Part shown: in pieces, positions 58,575-64,000 of the stretch
Layout of the letters: each line of letters begins with the position of its first letter
Position numbering within the stretch: position 1 is the stretch's first letter
NCBI GenBank assembly: GCA_017463105.1
Contig: JAFTPU010000012.1
Span: 1-64,000, forward strand
Length of the DNA: 64,000 nucleotides
Reading direction: 5' to 3'
Origin: Clostridia bacterium
Lineage (GTDB): Bacteria; Bacillota; Clostridia; Christensenellales; Borkfalkiaceae
Made by a program: the position numbers and the translations under genes
Notes under the pieces: generated by a model
Databases searched by the model: none
The model's input: the letters and a program-made list of their open reading frames with translations, nothing else
What the model was told of the DNA's origin: nothing

Positions 58575-58644
58575 TGACACTTATTGAATGTCATTTTGTC
58601 TACTGTAACATATTATAATTATATTTGTCAAGCAATAGATGTCA
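58575..58644. promoter_or_regulatory. Operator-like repeats between two XRE genes
   Basis: There is a perfect inverted repeat TGACA-N9-TGTCA (58575-58593). Further TGTC(A/T) half-sites follow near 58597, 58626 and 58640, and an AT-rich TATAAT segment lies between them. The spacing suits repressor binding by one or both XRE proteins. Confidence 0.5.
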
Positions 58645-58659
58645 AAAAAAGGAAAGAAC

Positions 58660-58905
58660 ATGTTTAAAAATAAAGCGAAAAACGGAAAAAACAATATATG
58701 CGGTGAAAAAATCGGTGCGCTGAGAAAAAGTCAAAAAACAAAAATGTCGCAGAGGATATTGGCGGAAAAGTGTCAGCTATTGGGTTTGGATATAGACAAG
58801 AACGCAATACAAAAAATCGAAAGCGGGCAACGTTTTGTGACAGATTTCGAATTACTTTGTTTTAGCGAAATATTCGGTGTGGAGATAAAAGATTTGTTAA
58901 AATAA
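58660..58905 (+). CDS. XRE-family regulator, plus-strand member of a divergent pair
   Basis: The 81-residue protein has a basic head (KNKAKNGKNNICGEKIGALRKSQKTKMSQ) and a helix-turn-helix domain (about 20-80, LAEKCQLLGLDIDKNAIQKIESGQRFVTDFELLCFSEIFGVEIKDLL). I start it at the ATG at 58660, which has AAAGGAAAGAAC upstream, rather than the ATG at 58639 inside an operator half-site. It ends at a terminator shared with mntP. Confidence 0.78.
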   Translation: MFKNKAKNGKNNICGEKIGALRKSQKTKMSQRILAEKCQLLGLDIDKNAIQKIESGQRFVTDFELLCFSEIFGVEIKDLLK

Positions 58906-58906
58906 A

Positions 58907-58935
58907 ATTGCGGTCGGGATTTTCCGACCGCAATT
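58907..58935. terminator. Bidirectional terminator between XRE gene and mntP
   Basis: AATTGCGGTCGG-gatttt-CCGACCGCAATT. On the minus strand it is followed by TTATTTT. Confidence 0.85.
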
Positions 58936-58938
58936 GTC

Positions 58939-59553
58939 TTATAAAAAGCTTTCTATCAGTATTTTTAATCCGATCGCAAGCAGTACGATACCGCCGAGAA
59001 GCTCGGCTTTGTCCGCCAGCTTATTGCCCACCGCTTTGCCGATATATACCGCCGCAACGCTCAGGGCGAACGTCGTGCAACCGATCAGCGCCGTCGAGCC
59101 GAACGCGCCGAGAAGCAACCCGCCTCCGAATTTCGCTTCCATATTCAAGCTTACGCCTATCGCCAAAGCGTCGATCGAGGTCGCGACCGCCTGCAATAAC
59201 AAAGCGGTGAGGGTAAGGCTTTTCGCGTTACATTCACATTCTTCTTCACCCTTCTTTTTCGCGATATGGCATTTCACGCAATCGGCAATCATTTTTCCGC
59301 CCAAAAAAGCCAAAAGGGCAAAGGATATCCACGCCGATATTTTTTCGAATACGTCCAAAAACGCGTTTGCGATCAAGTCCGTGACGAAATAGCCGATAAG
59401 CGGCATCAGGAATTGGAAAAACCCGAAAAACAGTGCGATCAACAGCGTGCGTCTGAGCGGCATTTTCGGCTCTGACATGCCGTTCGTCATTGCGATCGCG
59501 CACGCGTCCATCGACAACGCCACACCGATCAATAAAACTTCTGAAAAACCCAT
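58939..59553 (-). CDS. mntP: Manganese efflux pump MntP
   Basis: MntP exports manganese. The 204-residue protein has six spans and the two family repeats: LIGVALSMDACAIAMTNGMSEPK and LLQAVATSIDALAIGVSLNMEAKFGG, each with the acidic D(A)CAI / DALAIG metal motif. A cysteine-rich cytoplasmic loop (CVKCHIAKKKGEEECECN) lies between them. The ATG at 59551-59553 follows GGAGAGAGTT. I see no yybP-ykoY riboswitch upstream. Confidence 0.92.
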   Translation of the reverse strand: MGFSEVLLIGVALSMDACAIAMTNGMSEPKMPLRRTLLIALFFGFFQFLMPLIGYFVTDLIANAFLDVFEKISAWISFALLAFLGGKMIADCVKCHIAKKKGEEECECNAKSLTLTALLLQAVATSIDALAIGVSLNMEAKFGGGLLLGAFGSTALIGCTTFALSVAAVYIGKAVGNKLADKAELLGGIVLLAIGLKILIESFL

Positions 59554-59600
59554 AACTCTCTCCAAACGTAAAGCGGCTTTTTGCCGCTTTTACTATTATT

Positions 59601-60893
59601 TTATTCTCTTTTTTCTTCTTTAAAAACCCTGATCTTGTTTTCGTATACGCCGAATACGTTATTTGCCTTTTTCAACAGCGCGATTTTTTCCGCCGTCACT
59701 TCTTCCCCGACGAAGATCAAAGGGGTGCAGGGCGGGAAGATACCGCAATTTTCCGCGCAGATACGCCCGATCGCCTTTTCCGTTTCGATCCGTTCCGTTT
59801 CGCCTTCCCGAAACAAAACGAGGGGGGCAGGTATGCGTTTAACCGATTCGTACGGGTATTTTTTCAGCGCCGCGTCCAGCCTTTTTTTCAAGAGGGAGAA
59901 CGCTTTTAAATCGGTCGCGGGGGAAAGGTAAAACATGATCGTGTTCCCGTCGCAAAATTCGGCGAAGATACCGTCCGCCTCGAGCGCTTTTTCCGCCTCG
60001 GCGGCGTGCTTTCCGAAGATCGCGCAAAGCTTCGTATAGTCCTCTTTGATAAATACCCGTTCCGTAGCGTCCGCGTATTCTTTTACGGCGGTTTCCAGCG
60101 CGTGATTGCGGGGATATTTTACCGCATATTCGACGGAAGCCATGACGGGGTAGGAGGGGCTGGTGGTGCGGAATATCCCCACTGCCGAAAGCAACGCCTC
60201 CGCCGTCTCCTCCGTCCTTGCGGAAACGACTGCGCCTTGCGTAAGCGCGGGCAGACTTTTGTGCACGCCGTCCACCCAAAGGTCGGCGTACGCGCCCGCG
60301 TATAAGGTTTTATCGAAATGCAAATGCCCGCCGTGCGCACCGTCGACGAGCAGGAGTTTTTTCTCCCGATCGCAAAGGGCGCGGATCGCCTTTAGATCGG
60401 GAATATTTCCGTAATAATCGGGCGAGGTGAGAAACAGCGCGTCCGCGTTTTCAAGCGCGTTTAAAAAATCTTTCGGCTCCGTTTTTGCGGGACAAAAATT
60501 CGCTTCCCGCGCCGTAAATACGACGGGCGTCAGCCCCAAAGCCGCGCAGCCGTTAAAAACGCTTTTGTGCGAATGGACGCAAACGGCGACTTTTTTTACT
60601 CCCGAAAGCTTCGCCACATATAAGATCGAAAGCACGCCCGAGGTGCTCCCGTCCGTTAAAATAAAACTCTTTTTCGCGCCGAGGAGCTCGGCGATATCCC
60701 TTTCCGCTTCGGCGATACAGCCGTGCGGGGAGGCAAGGTTGTCGGAAAAGGACAGCTCGGTGATATCCCACGCGCCCGATTTATGTCCGGGTGTGTGAAA
60801 AGAAAGATGCTTTTTCCCCGCATGGGTCTTAAGCATTTGGAAGATCTTGCACTTCGCCCGCGTTTTTTTGTCCGTAAAAACCTTGATTCGCAT
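59601..60893 (-). CDS. Orn/Lys/Arg decarboxylase-family PLP enzyme
   Basis: The 430-residue fold-type I PLP enzyme starts with FHTPGHKSGAWDITELSFSDNLASPHGCIAEAERDIAELLGAKKSFILTDGSTSGVLSIL. The PLP lysine is in ADLWVDGVHKSLPALTQGAV. It has the major domain and a short C-terminal domain (GIFPPCTPLIFVGEEVTAEKI). Firmicutes carry such a gene near holB-ricT, and homologues decarboxylate arginine or lysine; the substrate here is unproven. KRIPAPLVL is encoded by an exact copy of the 17-base motif (59823-59839). Confidence 0.88.
   Translation of the reverse strand: MRIKVFTDKKTRAKCKIFQMLKTHAGKKHLSFHTPGHKSGAWDITELSFSDNLASPHGCIAEAERDIAELLGAKKSFILTDGSTSGVLSILYVAKLSGVKKVAVCVHSHKSVFNGCAALGLTPVVFTAREANFCPAKTEPKDFLNALENADALFLTSPDYYGNIPDLKAIRALCDREKKLLLVDGAHGGHLHFDKTLYAGAYADLWVDGVHKSLPALTQGAVVSARTEETAEALLSAVGIFRTTSPSYPVMASVEYAVKYPRNHALETAVKEYADATERVFIKEDYTKLCAIFGKHAAEAEKALEADGIFAEFCDGNTIMFYLSPATDLKAFSLLKKRLDAALKKYPYESVKRIPAPLVLFREGETERIETEKAIGRICAENCGIFPPCTPLIFVGEEVTAEKIALLKKANNVFGVYENKIRVFKEEKRE
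59823..59839 (+). repeat. 17-base motif, copy in the decarboxylase-family gene
   Basis: Exact copy on the plus strand inside a minus-strand gene, coding KRIPAP. Confidence 0.8.
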
Positions 60894-60899
60894 ATTCGG

Positions 60900-61907
60900 T
60901 TATTCGTTTGCGGAAGCCGCGTCGGTCAGAGCCGCCGCGATCACTTCGTTCACGTAGATAAGGCTTTCGTATTGGAATCCGTTCTCCACGCCCTTCATAT
61001 CGAAGAACATGACGTGCATGTTTTTCGCCGTCTTTTTCGGCTTGCCGTCCACTTCTTCTTCATAATAGAACTGTTCTTTCAGCTTCTCCGTTTTTCCGTT
61101 TTCGGGGCAGAGATTGACTGCGTAATTGCCCTCTCTGTAAACCGTTCCGTCCGCGCCCGCCGCCTGCAAATGCGTCAGCGTCACGGTCCCGTCCGCAAGG
61201 TATTTGTCGAATTGCACGAGCGCCGCCGCGTATTTTTCAAAACGTTCGTATTCTTTTAAAACGCCCGCTTCGATCTGCTCGCTTTTTTTGAAACGCTTAT
61301 CCTTGTTGCGCTCGATCCGCGCGAGGAAATCGGCGCGTACCTTTTCCTTGTTCATCGTACCGTCGATATAATTGTCGTCCGCAACGTCGTTCCCGTCCGT
61401 GTAATAGGCGGAAACGTATGCGCGCATGTCGGCAAGGTATTCGTCCACGTCCGCGATATAATAATACCAATTGTTGAAAAAGCCCTGCATATAGGTGGTG
61501 TAGGTCGGCTCGCCGCCTTCCTCCGTCGCGTCCACTTTCGTGGAGGGATCGTTGACGTGGGGAATAAACATCACGTCGCCCTCGTCCGTGCCGAGGCGCG
61601 CTTCCAAAAGCGTGCCCGCGTATTCTTCGCCGCCCGTCGTGAGGTCGTTTACGTTCTCTTCGATTATCTCGTAAGAAAATTTGTTTTCCGAAAAGGTTTT
61701 GTTGTATACGTTATAAAATCCGTCGCCGAGCGGGGCGTTGGAATAATAATTGAACACGGTAAATTGTTGCGCGGGCGTGATACGCGTCGCCGTCGTCGTG
61801 AATACGAGCGACCATAAAACGATCGCCGCCACCGCCAGCGCAACGATCTTCACCCAATCGTAGGAAAGCAATCTGCCCAGCCGTTGTTTGGTAATTTTTG
61901 CATCCAT
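60900..61907 (-). CDS. Membrane-anchored hypothetical protein
   Basis: The 335-residue protein has a cytoplasmic head, one membrane span (about 18-38, VKIVALAVAAIVLWSLVFTTT) and an extracellular domain. That domain is rich in Tyr, Asp and Asn, with QQFTVFNYYSNAPLGDGFYNVYNK, EGDVMFIPHVND and MHVMFFDMKGVENGFQYESLIYVNEVIAAAL. The layout resembles a tethered solute-binding or sensor domain, but I do not recognise a family. It ends 7 bp before the decarboxylase-like gene and may be cotranscribed with it. Its leader has two inverted repeats. Confidence 0.7.
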   Translation of the reverse strand: MDAKITKQRLGRLLSYDWVKIVALAVAAIVLWSLVFTTTATRITPAQQFTVFNYYSNAPLGDGFYNVYNKTFSENKFSYEIIEENVNDLTTGGEEYAGTLLEARLGTDEGDVMFIPHVNDPSTKVDATEEGGEPTYTTYMQGFFNNWYYYIADVDEYLADMRAYVSAYYTDGNDVADDNYIDGTMNKEKVRADFLARIERNKDKRFKKSEQIEAGVLKEYERFEKYAAALVQFDKYLADGTVTLTHLQAAGADGTVYREGNYAVNLCPENGKTEKLKEQFYYEEEVDGKPKKTAKNMHVMFFDMKGVENGFQYESLIYVNEVIAAALTDAASANE

Positions 61908-61917
61908 CTTTTTCTCC

Positions 61918-62008
61918 GCTATCCGTTTACATAGTATGCATAAACGGATATTATTTTATGATCGTATGCGGTACAGGTACGGTTTTATTTGCATAATACT
62001 TCGTATAT
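61918..62008 (-). promoter_or_regulatory. Inverted repeats in the leader of the 60900-61907 gene
   Basis: The repeat ATCCGTTTA-N11-TAAACGGAT lies just upstream of the ribosome site, and CGTATATT-N7-AATATACG lies about 70 bp further upstream. Either could be an operator or an mRNA hairpin. Confidence 0.4.
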
Positions 62009-62055
62009 TCCGTATAAATATACGTAACCGATCCGTCTGCATTAAAGGGAAAAGA

Positions 62056-62098
62056 AGCGCCGATCGTTTGCGGGCGGAAAGCCCACCCATCGGCGCGG
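62056..62098 (-). terminator. Terminator of lysS
   Basis: A GC-rich stem GCGCCGAT...ATCGGCGC with an inner GGGC/GCCC arm is followed by TTCTTTT on the minus strand. Confidence 0.7.
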
Positions 62099-62103
62099 TT
62101 TCG

Positions 62104-63612
62104 TTATTTTTTCGGTTTCATCGTGGGGAAGAGGATAACGTCGCGGATCGTCGAGCTGTCGGTGAGCAGCATGACGAAACGGTCGAGCCCCATACCCAGC
62201 CCGCCTGTGGGAGGCAGACCGTATTCGAGCGCGTTGATGAAATCGTCGTCCACCTGCGCGTCGTTGTTGCCCTTCGCGCGTTTCGCTTCGACCTGCTTGA
62301 CCATACGCTGTTTCTGATCGATCGGGTCGTTGAGCTCCGAGAACGCATTGCCGTATTCGTGCCCGCAGATGAAGTATTCGAAACGCTCCGTAAACGCGGG
62401 GTTCGAGGGCTTGCGTTTTGCAAGAGGGGAGTTTTCCACGGGATAATCGTAGATAACGGTGGGTTGGATCAGCTTGTCCTCCACGAACGCGTCGAACAGC
62501 TCGATCAGCACCCAGCCCTTCGTCGCGTTTTCGTGCTCGAGCTCTACGCCGAGGGATTTCGCCGCCGCACGCGCGTCCTCGTCCGTCGCCCAATCGTTAT
62601 AATCGACGCCCGCGTATTTTTTGACCGCTTCCGCCATGGTCATTCTCGTCCAATCGCCCATGTGGATCTCCGTGCCCTGATAAGTGATATCGAGCGTGCC
62701 GCATACCTTGAGCGTGACCGTTTTGTACATATCCTCGATCATATCCATCATATCGAAATAATCGCTGTACGCTTCGTACATTTCGATCGTGGTGAACTCG
62801 GGGTTGTGATAAGCGTCCATACCCTCGTTACGGAAAATTCTGCCGACTTCGTACACTCTGTCCATGCCGCCGACGATCAGGCGTTTTAAGAAAAGCTCCG
62901 TTTCGATACGCATATACATATCGAGGTCGAGCGCGTTGTGATGCGTTTTGAAGGGTCTTGCGTCCGCGCCGATCTCGAGCGGCAACAAGGTGGGCGTGTC
63001 CACTTCGAGATACCCGCGATTATCCAAATAGTTGCGGATCTCTTTTAAGATCAGCGAACGCTTGCGGAAGGTGTCCTGCACGTCCTTGTTCATGATCAGA
63101 TCGAGATGGCGCAAGCGGTATTTCATGTCCTTGTCCTGCAAGCCGTTGTACTTTTCGGGCAGGGGCAGGAGGGACTTCGAAAGAAGGGTGAGCTCGGTAA
63201 CGTGCACCGAAACCTCGCCCGTCTGCGTTTTGAACACGAAGCCTTTGAATCCGAAAATATCGCCGATGTCGTAGTCTTTTTTATAAGACATATAGTTTTC
63301 CTCGCCGATATCCTGACGGGTCACGTAGATCTGGATCGAACCGCTTCTGTCCGCGACGTGAGAAAACGAGGCTTTGCCCATGATACGGCGGGACATCATG
63401 CGCCCTGCCATCACGACCGTCTTGCCCTCGTACGCTTCGAAATTGTTTTTGACCGTTTCCGAATCCGCGTCGACGGGATATTTTACCTGTTCGTAAGGAT
63501 TTTTGCCCTCCGAAACCAGCTTCGCCAGCTTTTCGCGGCGGATCCTCGCCTGTTCGATGAGCTGTTCTTCTTCGTTTACGCCCGCAGGCGCGTTCGTCTT
63601 GTTCTCTTGCAT
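62104..63612 (-). CDS. lysS: Lysyl-tRNA synthetase, class II
   Basis: LysS charges tRNA-Lys. The 502-residue protein has an N-terminal OB-fold anticodon domain (about 60-165, VVMAGRMMSRRIMGKASFSHVADRSGSIQIYV). The class II core has motif 2 in RVYEVGRIFRNEGMDAYHNPEFTTIEMYEAY and motif 3 in GLPPTGGLGMGLDRFVMLLTDSSTIRDVILFP. The ATG at 63610-63612 has GAGAGG upstream. It follows greA, the usual order in Firmicutes, across a repeat element. Confidence 0.97.
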   Translation of the reverse strand: MQENKTNAPAGVNEEEQLIEQARIRREKLAKLVSEGKNPYEQVKYPVDADSETVKNNFEAYEGKTVVMAGRMMSRRIMGKASFSHVADRSGSIQIYVTRQDIGEENYMSYKKDYDIGDIFGFKGFVFKTQTGEVSVHVTELTLLSKSLLPLPEKYNGLQDKDMKYRLRHLDLIMNKDVQDTFRKRSLILKEIRNYLDNRGYLEVDTPTLLPLEIGADARPFKTHHNALDLDMYMRIETELFLKRLIVGGMDRVYEVGRIFRNEGMDAYHNPEFTTIEMYEAYSDYFDMMDMIEDMYKTVTLKVCGTLDITYQGTEIHMGDWTRMTMAEAVKKYAGVDYNDWATDEDARAAAKSLGVELEHENATKGWVLIELFDAFVEDKLIQPTVIYDYPVENSPLAKRKPSNPAFTERFEYFICGHEYGNAFSELNDPIDQKQRMVKQVEAKRAKGNNDAQVDDDFINALEYGLPPTGGLGMGLDRFVMLLTDSSTIRDVILFPTMKPKK

Positions 63613-63661
63613 TTGTAGTAAACCTCTCGTGTACTGAAATGAAAATTTATAAATTTTACAA

Positions 63662-63713
63662 TAATTGCAACCACAGGTTGCAACTTCACTTGCCACAAGG
63701 CAAACTTCACTGT
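63662..63713. repeat. AAGTGAAGTT hairpin repeat, second copy
   Basis: On the minus strand it reads AGTGAAGTTTGCC-TTGT-GGCAAGTGAAGTTGCAACC-TG-TGGTTGCAAT: the same two stem-loops and AAGTGAAGTT core as 39549-39602, but with different stem sequences. It directly follows the greA stop codon. Confidence 0.65.
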
Positions 63714-64000
63714 TTAAAAGATTTCTTTAATGACCAGCTTGTATTCGCCGTCGGGCGCGTTGATCTTCACGACGTCGCCCACTTTATGCTTCAAAAGCGC
63801 CGCGCCGACGGGGGATTCGTTCGAAATCTTGTTCTCGATCGCGTTCGCTTCCGTCGAACCTGTGATCTCGTAAATTTCTTCCTCGTCCAGATCTTCGTCG
63901 TACACCTTCACCTTCGAGCCGATATGCACGGTGGTGTTGTCGTTGTTCTCTTCGAGAATGACCGCGTTCTTGATCTTGTAATCGAGCTCGGTGATCTCCA
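63714..64000 (-). CDS. greA: Transcription elongation factor GreA, N-terminus beyond window
   Basis: GreA rescues backtracked RNA polymerase by stimulating transcript cleavage. The visible 95 codons cover the end of the coiled coil (EITELDYKIKNAVILEE) and the C-terminal domain. That domain includes VHIGSKVKVYDEDLDEEEIYEITGSTEANAIENKISNESPVGAALLKHKVGDVVKINAPDGEYKLVIKEIF, with the family's SNESPVGAALL motif. The frame is open to the right edge. An internal start at 63929 is not used. Confidence 0.95.
   Translation of the reverse strand, partial: EITELDYKIKNAVILEENNDNTTVHIGSKVKVYDEDLDEEEIYEITGSTEANAIENKISNESPVGAALLKHKVGDVVKINAPDGEYKLVIKEIF

Noticed and set aside
1..64000. CRISPR array, prophage or insertion sequence with transposase
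   Set aside because: No regularly spaced repeats with unique spacers, no structural phage genes and no transposase or integrase frames were found.

Overview
The window reads as chromosome from an endospore-forming member of the Bacillota, most probably class Clostridia (uncultured gut type). The evidence is the sporulation and germination set (spoIIR, sleB-ypeB, spmA-spmB, a gerA-gerB-gerC operon, yyaC, ricT/yaaT), consensus sigma-A promoters with AGGAGG-type ribosome binding sites, a PerR-like regulator with rubrerythrin, and coding DNA of roughly 50% GC separated by AT-rich spacers. Genus assignment is inference; there is no rRNA here.

Layout. 0-6.5 kb: a partial gene cut by the left edge, tRNA-Gly(CCC), perR, the spoIIR-sleB-ypeB germination/sporulation group, trmL, rubrerythrin and two overlapping tiny genes. 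6.5-12.6 kb: an acidic zinc-ribbon protein, a 779-residue lipoprotein with a second membrane anchor, and an ECF sigma factor paired with a membrane beta-propeller protein. 12.7-17.6 kb: rplM-rpsI, fba, gap, a small XRE regulator and a PAP2 phosphatase. 17.6-22.2 kb: metG-tatD-radical SAM-ksgA. 22.4-31.7 kb: spmAB, glmM, a hexapeptide-repeat protein, a flavoprotein, GH43, pckG and a glycosyltransferase. 31.9-39.5 kb: proB-proA-proC, an AraC regulator divergent from a GH3 glycosidase, a decayed phosphodiesterase fragment, a zinc metallopeptidase and rsmI. 39.6-44.3 kb: a methyltransferase and gerABC.

44.3-53.2 kb looks like the replication origin neighbourhood. It has two separate DnaA-box regions about 8 kb apart, and the second has the box / GC / DnaA-trio / AT layout of a basal unwinding site. 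Between them lie cvpA, yyaC, a preQ1-riboswitch-controlled queT, and dnaN-rpmH-rnpA-yidD-yidC-jag all on one strand. No dnaA is present anywhere in the window. 53.2-64 kb: a probably leaderless rsmG, a two-gene exopolysaccharide control pair, ricT-holB, a divergent XRE pair, mntP, a lysine/arginine-decarboxylase-family protein, an unknown membrane protein, lysS and a partial greA.

The least explained signal is a 17-base motif, GGGGGCAGGTATGCGTT. It occurs exactly five times and once with a single mismatch, mostly inside unrelated genes and in different reading frames. Several short intergenic repeat families, a candidate small RNA and a rearranged origin region are also described.
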